Shown: positions 1-5,810, numbered from the stretch's first letter. The stretch: 5,944 nucleotides of DNA from JANRLJ01 sp034437895 (GCA_034437895.1 DAOTTO010000560.1:1-5944); one strand, 5' to 3'. A program made the numbers and translations. The notes: generated by a model not told the origin, from the sequence alone.

Positions 1-69
1 AGTTAAGCCCATAAGCGCTGATGGTACTGGAGTGGTAACGCTCTGGGAGAGTAAGCCGCTGCCAACGCC
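1..69 (+). rRNA. rrf: 5S ribosomal RNA, 3' part (5' end outside window)
   Basis: This is the 3' half to two-thirds of a 5S rRNA, the small RNA of the large ribosomal subunit's central protuberance. Seen directly: the AGTTAAGCCC block at positions 1-10, the GCGCTGATGGTACTGG block at about 16-31, a helix closed by a GTAA tetraloop, the loop-E-type GGGAGAGTA segment at 45-53, and the CGCTGCCAACGCC 3' strand of helix I. These occur in the order and spacing of bacterial 5S rRNA. The 5' part is cut off by the window edge, so helix I cannot be paired and the 3' end is uncertain by a few bases. It implies that an rRNA operon (16S-23S-5S) ends here. Confidence 0.95.
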
Positions 70-131
70 AAACATATTTGTTCGCTCTCTCTTTTTGCTT
101 TTCTTCCCCTTTTTCCTCTTTTCTTCCTTCT
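70..131 (+). other. Pyrimidine-rich tract after 5S rRNA, possible rrn terminator region
   Basis: Directly after the 5S gene the + strand becomes almost purely pyrimidine. Positions 98-131 contain no purine, and 85-131 contain a single G (position 97). It includes T5 runs at 92-96 and 110-114. A short weak hairpin (CAAA/TTTG, about 69-80) precedes it. The T-runs could serve to end the rRNA transcript, but no strong GC-rich stem is visible, so an intrinsic terminator is only possible. The rest of the spacer to 183 is T-rich with no gene recognised. Confidence 0.35.
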
Positions 132-183
132 ACTTAGATTGTCCCTTTCTCTTCAACATTCTCAACAAACGAGAAGGTCTTTT

Positions 184-211
184 TTTACTTCTAAACGTTT
201 CCTGATACAAT
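184..211 (+). promoter_or_regulatory. Sigma70-type promoter with extended -10
   Basis: TACAAT at 206-211 matches the -10 consensus TATAAT at 5 of 6 bases. It is preceded by TG at 203-204 with one intervening base, the extended -10 arrangement. TTTACT at 184-189 is a 4 of 6 match to the -35 consensus with a 16-bp spacer. Only seven bases separate the -10 from the ATG at 219, so transcription would be expected to begin at or within a base or two of the start codon. Confidence 0.6.
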
Positions 212-218
212 TCCACTT

Positions 219-485
219 ATGCCAAATTCACTTCAATGGATGATTGTCTATATCACTCATAATCTGCCTGAAGCCCAAATTGTCGCGGGACGCTTACAAT
301 TTGAAGGTATAATGTCACTTATTAATTATGCGCTGGGTGCGAGTGCTTTAGGGATTACAATTGGGTCATTGGGCGAGGTCTCAATTGTCGTCCATCCTGA
401 TGATTATGAACGGGCGCTGCAAATCCTGGGACCTGATGGCTTTGATGAACTCCCCGATACAACCGGTGATGAAAGTTACACATAA
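219..485 (+). CDS. DUF2007-like small protein
   Basis: An 88-residue protein with no signal peptide and no clear membrane span. Residues about 8-70 have the pattern of the DUF2007 family (sometimes called putative signal-transducing protein): a first beta strand (MIVYIT), the motif NLPEAQIVAGRLQFEGI, a glycine-rich middle, and the final VSIVVHPDDYERALQIL helix. This resembles a small ferredoxin-like alpha/beta fold. The family's molecular function is not established, so none is assigned. The start at 219 has no Shine-Dalgarno sequence but sits immediately after a good -10 box, which suits leaderless translation. An in-frame ATG at 240 (residue 8) would still keep the whole domain and is the alternative start. 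The stop is one base upstream of the peptidase start, so the two genes are probably co-transcribed. Confidence 0.82.
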   Translation: MPNSLQWMIVYITHNLPEAQIVAGRLQFEGIMSLINYALGASALGITIGSLGEVSIVVHPDDYERALQILGPDGFDELPDTTGDESYT

Positions 486-486
486 G

Positions 487-1452
487 ATGATAACAAATGA
501 AACGTTAACGGCTGTGCCAGGTATTCGGGTGGGGCATGTCACCGACCTTGAGGGCGCGACTGGTTGTACCGTAATTATTTGCCCAAGTGGGACGGTGGGC
601 GGGGTGGATCAACGCGGGGGCGCACCGGGGACACGCGAGACAGATTTACTTCGTCCAATGCACGTTGTGGAGACGGTAAATGCGATTGTGCTTTCTGGAG
701 GCAGCGCTTATGGGCTTGCAACGGCTGATGGCGTTATGCGGTATTTGGAAGAAAATCAGATTGGTTATAAGAGTGGATCGGGTTTTCTCGTGCCGATTGT
801 ATCTGCCGCGATTTTGATGGATTTACCTGTCGGCAAAGTGGGGATTCGGCCTGATGCCGCGATGGGTTATGCAGCCTGCCAAGCGGCGACGACGGATGTT
901 GTTCCGCAAGGGACAGTTGGGGCGGGGACGGGCTGCCGTATCGGAGCGATGCGCGGGAACGAGTATGCGACTAAAGGCGGAATCGGCAGCGCAAGTATTG
1001 ATCTAGGCAATGGTTTGATTGTTGCTGCGCTTGTTGCTGTGAACTCGGTGGGGGATGTAATTGATGAGGTCGGAAATATCATCGCGGGATTGCGCCAATC
1101 ACCGGATAGCAAGACATTTGTGAATATGCTGGAAGCACTGCGCTCATTGGCGCGAGTTAATCCGCCGGCGGCTGATAGCAATACCGTGATTGGCGTGGTA
1201 GCGACGAATGCCCGTTTAAGTAAAGAGCATGTCAATAAGGTCGCACAGATGGCGCAAGATGGTGTTGCACAGGCCGTGCGTCCCGCTCATACCATGTTCG
1301 ATGGAGATACTATATTCGCGCTGGCGACAGGCGAAATTCCGGCAAACGTAAGTGCGATTGGCGCTTATGCTGCCGAAGTGACGGCACAGGCGATCCGCAA
1401 CGGGATCAGGACGGCAACTTCATTAGCAGGCATTCGTGCTTGGAATGATTAG
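487..1452 (+). CDS. P1 family peptidase (DmpA-like, MEROPS S58)
   Basis: A 321-residue self-processing N-terminal-nucleophile peptidase of the DmpA/BapA type. Known members are aminopeptidases acting on L-, D- or beta-amino acid amides and esters; this protein's substrate cannot be read from sequence. Family signatures are all present: PGIRVGHVTD at 11-20, TGCTVI at 25-30, GGAPGTRETDLL at 44-55, LSGGSAYGL at 69-77, AALVAVNSVGDV at 180-191, NTVIGVVATNA at 232-242, and HTMFDGDTIFALATGE at 268-283. By family analogy the chain is cut between Asn232 and Thr233 (ACC codon at 1183), making Thr233 the nucleophile; Ser fills this position in DmpA. Asn186 probably aligns with the DmpA oxyanion-hole Asn. 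No signal peptide is seen, so it is likely cytoplasmic. I start at 487 because the family begins near this point. An ATG at 361 would run back 126 bases over the preceding gene, and one at 469 would overlap it by 17 bases. Confidence 0.93.
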   Translation: MITNETLTAVPGIRVGHVTDLEGATGCTVIICPSGTVGGVDQRGGAPGTRETDLLRPMHVVETVNAIVLSGGSAYGLATADGVMRYLEENQIGYKSGSGFLVPIVSAAILMDLPVGKVGIRPDAAMGYAACQAATTDVVPQGTVGAGTGCRIGAMRGNEYATKGGIGSASIDLGNGLIVAALVAVNSVGDVIDEVGNIIAGLRQSPDSKTFVNMLEALRSLARVNPPAADSNTVIGVVATNARLSKEHVNKVAQMAQDGVAQAVRPAHTMFDGDTIFALATGEIPANVSAIGAYAAEVTAQAIRNGIRTATSLAGIRAWND

Positions 1453-1531
1453 TCTTAAACAAATACTTTAACTTTAATTTAAGACAAACCTTACAACATT
1501 TAACGTCCACTTAGTATTGTTAAGCGATAAT
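1452..1531 (+). promoter_or_regulatory. Candidate operator and promoter of the response regulator operon
   Basis: An AT-rich stretch between the peptidase stop and the response regulator. TTAA cores followed by C or G occur at 1468, 1479, 1500 and 1520, spaced 11, 21 and 20 bp, close to one or two helical turns. A perfect 8-bp inverted repeat (GTCTTAAA at 1452-1459, TTTAAGAC at 1478-1485) overlaps them. GATAAT at 1526-1531 is a possible -10 box, but no good -35 lies upstream. OmpR/PhoB-family regulators bind direct repeats of about 11 bp and often replace a weak -35, so autoregulation is plausible. That is an inference; AT-rich DNA also yields TTAA by chance. Confidence 0.4.
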
Positions 1532-1564
1532 GTTCCCTTGTTTGTATAAGAGGACGTTTTAAAT
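1498..1564 (+). promoter_or_regulatory. Inverted repeat overlapping the response regulator Shine-Dalgarno
   Basis: ATTTAACGTCC (1498-1508) is complementary to GGACGTT at 1552-1558 plus AAAT at 1561-1564, giving 11 base pairs with a two-base TT bulge. The right arm contains GGA of the ribosome binding site AAGAGGA (1548-1554) and ends at the base before the ATG at 1565. In an RNA that includes both arms, this stem would mask the ribosome binding site. An RNA starting from the candidate -10 at 1526-1531 would lack the left arm. Confidence 0.4.
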
Positions 1565-2257
1565 ATGGTGAAAATACTCATCATCGAAGACGATGAAACC
1601 TTAGCCGATAAATTGGCTGATAAGCTGCGTGCCGAGGGTTTTACTGTGGTGACGGCCTTTGAAGGTGAGGGCGGGCTGGAAAAAGTCCGTACTGAAAGCC
1701 CGGAATTGATCGTGCTGGATATTATGCTGCCGGGTTTGGATGGCTTAAGCATCTGCCGGATGGTGCGGCATGAACCTTCGACGGCGGATATTCCGATTAT
1801 CATGTTGACGGCGCGGGGTACGGAAGTTGATAAAATTGTCGGGCTAGAAAGCGGCGCGGATGATTATCTTGTTAAGCCATTTGGGTTGGGCGAATTTTTG
1901 GCGCGGGTCCGTGCTGTGATGCGGCGGCGGATTCCGGGGCGGCCTTCTGTTCAACAAGATGAGATGATTTCCAACGATTTGCGTTTGAACCTGACCGGAC
2001 GGCGGGTGTTTAAAGATACGGTTGAAGTCAAACTGAGTAATAAAGAGTTCGATCTCTTGTCCGAACTCATGCGTAACCGGAGCGCGGTACTATCGCGTGA
2101 TCTTATCCTGACGAAAGTATGGGGATACGATTATTTTGTGGATAAACGCACGGTGGATGTGCATATTCGCTGGTTGCGGGAGAAGATCGAAGAAGACCCC
2201 TCCAACCCCAAACGCATTGTGACAGTGCGTGGTGTCGGCTATCGTTTTGAAGGGTAG
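1565..2257 (+). CDS. OmpR/PhoB-family response regulator
   Basis: A 230-residue two-component DNA-binding regulator of normal family length. The receiver domain (about 2-119) has the acidic pocket Glu8/Asp9/Asp10, phospho-accepting Asp52 in LIVLDIMLPGLDG, Thr82 in MLTAR, and Lys104 in VKPF. A short linker leads to a winged-helix DNA-binding domain (about 138-229) with VKLSNKEFDLLSELM, the recognition-helix region DKRTVDVHIRWLREKI, and the closing VRGVGYRFEG wing. All key residues are intact, so phosphorylation control is expected. Translation starts at ATG 1565, with AAGAGGA ten bases upstream. It probably opens an operon with the glycosyltransferase-like gene 44 bp downstream and the histidine kinase after it, and the kinase is its likely partner. 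It resembles PhoB/PhoP/ResD, but the exact regulon is unknown, so no symbol is given. Confidence 0.95.
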   Translation: MVKILIIEDDETLADKLADKLRAEGFTVVTAFEGEGGLEKVRTESPELIVLDIMLPGLDGLSICRMVRHEPSTADIPIIMLTARGTEVDKIVGLESGADDYLVKPFGLGEFLARVRAVMRRRIPGRPSVQQDEMISNDLRLNLTGRRVFKDTVEVKLSNKEFDLLSELMRNRSAVLSRDLILTKVWGYDYFVDKRTVDVHIRWLREKIEEDPSNPKRIVTVRGVGYRFEG

Positions 2258-2301
2258 CGCTTTTAGCGTGGCTCTTCTTTGCGTTTGAGTGTGCCATAAA
2301 T

Positions 2302-4275
2302 ATGTTTGCGGTCCCGAGAAAACATCGTCTTTCTACTACGCTCATCTATGCCTCTCCGCTTTTTCTGGCGCTGTTGATTTATGGTTATTGTGTGAGTTTA
2401 CCGTTTTTTTTGGATGACGGTCCTCATTTTCAAATTTTGGCGCAGACAAATGGCTTGCGGCAGTGGGGGGACTTTCCCGCGTTTCCCTTCTATCGGCCAT
2501 TAGTATTTAGTGTCTGGAAAATCGCAGGTTGGCTGGCAGGCGATGCTGACGCGGTGGCGCTGCACAGCTTGAATCTGTTTTGCTTCGGCTTGACCGGCGT
2601 ACTGATTGGGCAAGTAGTACGGCGGGCTGCCCCGCCTTCGATTCGGAAGACAGCGGCTTTTTTGGCAGGGGCGGGTTTTGTGATTTTCCCCTTTAGTTAT
2701 CAAGCGGTGGCCTTAGTAGCAGCGTTGTTTCATTTGACACTTGCACTGGGGATTATGGGCTGTTTATGGTTGGCGCTGCTGTGGCTTGACGGGAAAATAG
2801 GCTCTGCCGGATTAATCGGGTGCTGGATGTGCGCGTTTGTGGCGATTTTCAGCCATGAAACGGGCGTACTGCTCATGCCTGCGCTTTTAGGTATGATTTT
2901 TGTCGTCTATGGCAAGCATCTCCCGACTAAGCGCCAATTAGGGTGGCTCCTTTTGCCAATCAGTTTGCTTACGCTGATTTATTTGGCGCTCTGGCTGAAC
3001 TTCCGTCCAAACAGCGAAAATGGGCTGACGAGTGCGTTTGATGTAGCATTCGCGGCGCTGCTGCAAGGAGTTATTTATCCGGCGGCGCGGTTGGTGCGTC
3101 CATTTGTAATTGGCGACTTGGCAGCAGGGACTTTGATTATTCTGACAATCACGGTTTTAGCGGCTGTGTTTCTCGGTTGGCAATGGGTTAACGTGCGGCG
3201 GTTAATCAGCTTTGGGCTAGGATGGTATCTCATCGCAATACTTCCGGCGGCTGTGCTGCTGCCTGCCGGATACGTTTTGGGGCAGTTGCGGCTGACTTTG
3301 CTGGCCTCGATAGGCGGAGCAATCTTTTGGGGTGTGAGCTTAGGTGCGTTGTTTCATGCTGGACGAGGGACACAGACTCAATGGGTGTTTCGTGCGGCGG
3401 CGTTGCTGTTGATCGGCCTATTTGCAATTATCAGTCTAGAATTTTTGGGGATGCGGCGGGCGGATTACTTGCATCTGCGCGACTTTAATCGGGAAGCAGT
3501 GCGGTTGTTCGTTGCGAATGAGGTGATTTCCAGCGGCGCAGTGCTGGTCAATGCGCCGGATTATCTTATTCCCGATGTAGCTGACCGGCGCTTTTTGCTC
3601 GGCAGCGAAGGCGTGTTATTCGTTGATGAAACGTTGGATTATAACCAGCAATTCTGGATGAACTCGGATTTACCTTACGACAATGTTGAGGTGATCGGTT
3701 TTCGCCAGATTCAGCGGAACACAGGTTTTGGTTTTCGGGCGCATCCGCCGGATTTAGAGACTGCTGATGTGATTGCACGGGTTCGAGATGCGCGGCAGGT
3801 TTATGTGACGTGGTTTGAAGGAAAGCGTTTTTGGCCTGTATTGGTCGGTGGTACGGATTTTGACGGGTTGAATACGCCATTGGTGAATTACCCTGATGTG
3901 GATTTTGCCCTAACGGAAGCAAACGTCGCGCTTTCTGCCGATGGGCGGACGCTCACGGTAGGGCTGCGCTGGCGAGTCGATGTGCCTGCCGGGGTGAAGG
4001 TGTTTGTGCATGTCGTTTGTGATGGGCAGATGATGGCGCAATCGGATGGCTATCCTTGGGGGGATACCTATCCTTTTTCGGCGTGGTCGCCGGGGGAAAT
4101 TCGGACGGAGTTTCGCACGATACGGCTTGAGAATCCAGCGAGTGAGTGTTTGCAAGTTTTCGTTGGCTTGTATAATGAAGTGGATTTAACGCGGCTGACG
4201 GCGATTGATGCTGTTACGGGTGAGCAGTATGAAAATGATTTGTTTCTACTCACTTTAAGTGGAAATTTTGATTGA
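2302..4275 (+). CDS. Polytopic GT-C (GT39/TMTC-like) glycosyltransferase-family protein
   Basis: A 657-residue membrane protein. Hydrophobic segments at about 13-33, 88-106, 117-134, 138-162, 169-185, 188-204, 213-233, 272-293, 303-323, 330-351 and 363-383 suggest 11 or 12 spans. Asp38-Asp39 (FLDDG) in the first extracytoplasmic loop matches the acidic motif of GT-C enzymes. YRPL (64-67) with His88 and Asn91, and SHETG (184-188), resemble the YRPL...HxxN and S(K/H)E motifs of PMT/TMTC-like proteins. Such enzymes move sugars from lipid-linked donors onto proteins or envelope polymers outside the membrane. Residues about 385-657 are soluble, with a beta-rich end (about 535-655: VGLRWRVD, VFVHVV, FVGLYN) of a kind found in Chloroflexota GT39-type proteins. 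Donor and acceptor are unknown. The start lacks a clear Shine-Dalgarno, so translation may depend partly on the upstream gene. It lies between regulator and kinase, in the same operon. Confidence 0.72.
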   Translation: MFAVPRKHRLSTTLIYASPLFLALLIYGYCVSLPFFLDDGPHFQILAQTNGLRQWGDFPAFPFYRPLVFSVWKIAGWLAGDADAVALHSLNLFCFGLTGVLIGQVVRRAAPPSIRKTAAFLAGAGFVIFPFSYQAVALVAALFHLTLALGIMGCLWLALLWLDGKIGSAGLIGCWMCAFVAIFSHETGVLLMPALLGMIFVVYGKHLPTKRQLGWLLLPISLLTLIYLALWLNFRPNSENGLTSAFDVAFAALLQGVIYPAARLVRPFVIGDLAAGTLIILTITVLAAVFLGWQWVNVRRLISFGLGWYLIAILPAAVLLPAGYVLGQLRLTLLASIGGAIFWGVSLGALFHAGRGTQTQWVFRAAALLLIGLFAIISLEFLGMRRADYLHLRDFNREAVRLFVANEVISSGAVLVNAPDYLIPDVADRRFLLGSEGVLFVDETLDYNQQFWMNSDLPYDNVEVIGFRQIQRNTGFGFRAHPPDLETADVIARVRDARQVYVTWFEGKRFWPVLVGGTDFDGLNTPLVNYPDVDFALTEANVALSADGRTLTVGLRWRVDVPAGVKVFVHVVCDGQMMAQSDGYPWGDTYPFSAWSPGEIRTEFRTIRLENPASECLQVFVGLYNEVDLTRLTAIDAVTGEQYENDLFLLTLSGNFD

Positions 4276-4332
4276 ACTTGTCTCAAGCATCATGAGGCGG
4301 TAGTTGGCCGCAAAGTAAGGGGGAATCTTAAC

Positions 4333-5523
4333 GTGAATACAGAATTTATCGCTGAATTGTCACTCAGAGAACGTGAGATTGCTGAATTGAATGCACAATT
4401 GGCGGGTTTGACGGCGCAGTTAGAAAGCCGAGATCAAATTATCAGCGCAATCGAGAATCAGCGCAGCTTACAGGATCAAGACGCAGTTTACAAACGTGCT
4501 TTGATGCTGACGTTGGCGAATGTGGCTTATGATGGCTTGATTGTGGTGGATGAGGATTATCGGATTATCGCCATTAACGACAAAGCCGAAGAGATTTTTA
4601 ATGTGCAGCGTCCGATTGGCGAGTTGCTTTTGACGGCGACGAACACACCCGAAATCGAGATGATTGTGCAGAACGCGGTGCAGCATGAGGATGAATCGTT
4701 GGAGGAGCAGATTACCATCAACGATTCATATTATCGGATGCAAGCGCAAGTGATCCGGCGCGATGGGCATCTGTTTATTGGTCTGGCGCTGCAAGACATT
4801 ACACGTTTGGTCAAATTGAATCGGGCGCGGCGCGATATGGTAGCGAACATCTCTCATGAACTGCGGCATCCGATTGCCAATATTCGGCTGACGATTGATG
4901 CACTTTTTCATGAGCAGGATAAGCCGAAACGGAAAGATAGCATTTCCTCACTACGGGCGATTGCGCGAGAGACCGATGCGCTGATGTGGCTGGTGCAGGA
5001 GATGTCTGACTTAGCGATGATTGAATCAGGCCAGGCGATTGTACGGATGGTGGATACGCCTTTGGATGAATTGATCGGCGAAGCGATGGAACGCATTAAC
5101 GATCAATCCCAGTATAAAAACATCACGATTGTGCCGCAAATCCCAGACAATTTGCATGTGCTGTGTGATCGAGATTTGGTGCAGCGTGTGATCGTCAACC
5201 TACTGCATAATGCGCTTAAGTGGTCGCCAAAAGGCGAGAAAATTACGGTTAGTGCGGTCAATGGTGGGGATGAAGTGACGATCAGCGTTTTTGATAACGG
5301 GCCGGGTGTCCCTGACGACCAGTTGGATCGTATTTTCGAGCGATTTTATCAAGTCGATGCTTCGCGCTCTGGTGGCGAAGGGACGGGGCTGGGGTTAGCC
5401 ATTTGCCGCCATATTGTGAAGGCACATGGGGGGCGCATTTGGGCGCAAGGTAAAAGTGAAGGCGGCGGGCGCTTCTTGTTTACACTACTGGCGGCGGAAG
5501 ATCAACCAGAGGGCGTGATTTAA
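4333..5523 (+). CDS. PAS domain sensor histidine kinase (soluble, PhoR-like)
   Basis: A 396-residue two-component sensor kinase. Residues about 8-45 are a charged heptad-like helix (probable coiled coil). Residues about 55-160 form a PAS domain (YDGLIVVDEDYRIIAINDKAEEIF). The HisKA domain follows, with phospho-accepting His175 in NISHELRHP, then the ATP-binding domain with N box NLLHNALKWSP (289-299), G1 DNGPGVP (321-327), F box RIFERFYQ (333-340) and G2 GTGLGLAI (350-357). No membrane span or signal peptide is seen, so it should sense a cytoplasmic cue or an associated protein. The residue four after His175 is His179, where HisKA kinases usually have Thr or Asn. Translation starts at GTG 4333, supported by AAGGGGG at 4317-4323, nine bases away. 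It sits 57 bp after the glycosyltransferase-like gene and probably phosphorylates the regulator encoded at 1565-2257. Confidence 0.95.
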   Translation: MNTEFIAELSLREREIAELNAQLAGLTAQLESRDQIISAIENQRSLQDQDAVYKRALMLTLANVAYDGLIVVDEDYRIIAINDKAEEIFNVQRPIGELLLTATNTPEIEMIVQNAVQHEDESLEEQITINDSYYRMQAQVIRRDGHLFIGLALQDITRLVKLNRARRDMVANISHELRHPIANIRLTIDALFHEQDKPKRKDSISSLRAIARETDALMWLVQEMSDLAMIESGQAIVRMVDTPLDELIGEAMERINDQSQYKNITIVPQIPDNLHVLCDRDLVQRVIVNLLHNALKWSPKGEKITVSAVNGGDEVTISVFDNGPGVPDDQLDRIFERFYQVDASRSGGEGTGLGLAICRHIVKAHGGRIWAQGKSEGGGRFLFTLLAAEDQPEGVI

Positions 5524-5557
5524 GGCCAATTTGGACAATTGGTCGGATGGTTCTTTT
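5524..5557 (+). terminator. Hairpin after the kinase gene, possible weak terminator
   Basis: Immediately after the kinase TAA, GGCCAATT (5524-5531) pairs with AATTGGTC (5537-5544), an 8-bp stem including one G-T pair, around a five-base loop. A T-rich run, TTCTTTT, follows at 5551-5557 after a six-base gap. The gap and AT-rich stem make it a poor intrinsic terminator, but its position between the operon end and a new promoter fits that role. The T-run overlaps the -35 of the next promoter. Confidence 0.45.
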
Positions 5558-5585
5558 GCAAATCTAATCTGAGTGCGGCTATACT
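5556..5585 (+). promoter_or_regulatory. Sigma70-type promoter for the FMN-riboswitch transcript
   Basis: TTGCAA at 5556-5561 (4 of 6 to TTGACA) and TATACT at 5580-5585 (5 of 6 to TATAAT) are separated by 18 bp. Transcription would begin near 5592, about 10-15 bases before the first riboswitch helix, which is the usual arrangement for an RFN leader. Confidence 0.65.
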
Positions 5586-5602
5586 AGACTCAAACAATCT
5601 AG

Positions 5603-5803
5603 CAGACCTTCGGGGCAGGGTGGAAATCTCTACCGGCGGTAAAGTGTGGATGCTGCGTAACAGCGTAAGCAGCCATATCCAAGCCCGCGACCCGTGTCAT
5701 GCTCTCGGTTAGGCGAGGGGTGCGTCATGATCGTTTATCGGTCATGCCGGTTGATCTGGTGAAAAACCAGAGCCGACGGTCATAGTCCGGATGGGAGAAG
5801 GCT
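5603..5803 (+). promoter_or_regulatory. FMN riboswitch (RFN element)
   Basis: An RNA aptamer that binds flavin mononucleotide and usually shuts off riboflavin synthesis or uptake genes when FMN is plentiful. Seen: P1, CCTTC 5607-5611 with GAAGG 5797-5801; the core CGGGGCAGGG at 5611-5620; P2 loop TGGAAAT; ACCGGCGGT at 5632-5640; P3, GCGG 5636-5639 with CCGC 5685-5688, carrying an extended arm (5647-5681); AGCCCGCGA at 5682-5690; a hairpin CTGG/CCAG with loop TGAAAAA at 5756-5770; AGCCGACGGT at 5771-5780; AGTCCGGATGGGAGAAGG at 5784-5801. These invariant blocks are in the right order. The region between ACC 5690-5692 and GGT 5749-5751 is unusually long and holds two additional hairpins. The controlled gene, expected to be a rib gene or riboflavin transporter, lies beyond the right edge. 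Confidence 0.97.
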
Positions 5804-5810
5804 TAAAAAG

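Noticed and set aside
361..486. Upstream extension of the P1 peptidase reading frame to ATG 361
   Set aside because: It overlaps the DUF2007-like gene in another frame. The extra 42 residues do not look like P1 family sequence, while the chain from 487 has the normal N-terminus and length.
867..1235. 122-residue minus-strand open frame
   Set aside because: It is antisense to the conserved core of the P1 peptidase, has no recognisable domain, and starts opposite invariant family motifs.
1452..1485. GTCTTAAA/TTTAAGAC inverted repeat as a terminator for the P1 peptidase
   Set aside because: The 18-base loop, AT-only core and absence of a following T-run argue against an intrinsic terminator; an operator role is more likely.
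1474..1803. 109-residue minus-strand open frame spanning the regulator start
   Set aside because: It crosses the regulatory region and is antisense to the receiver domain; low-complexity Ser-rich sequence typical of a shadow frame.
2258..2268. CGCT-TTT-AGCG hairpin after the response regulator stop, as a terminator
   Set aside because: Only four base pairs with a three-base loop and no proper T-run; too weak to separate the regulator from the next gene.
3222..3488. 88-residue plus-strand open frame inside the glycosyltransferase-like gene
   Set aside because: Out-of-frame shadow of the membrane-segment coding region; Cys/Arg-rich composition without a family pattern.
3566..3922. 118-residue minus-strand open frame
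   Set aside because: Antisense shadow of the C-terminal half of the glycosyltransferase-like gene; no domain pattern and no ribosome binding site noted.
5626..5770. Loop differences in the FMN riboswitch (TGGAAAT in P2, TGAAAAA in the later hairpin) as signs of a non-functional element
   Set aside because: TGGAAAT also occurs, as I recall, in the Bacillus subtilis ribD leader, and all core FMN-binding blocks are intact, so degeneration is unlikely.
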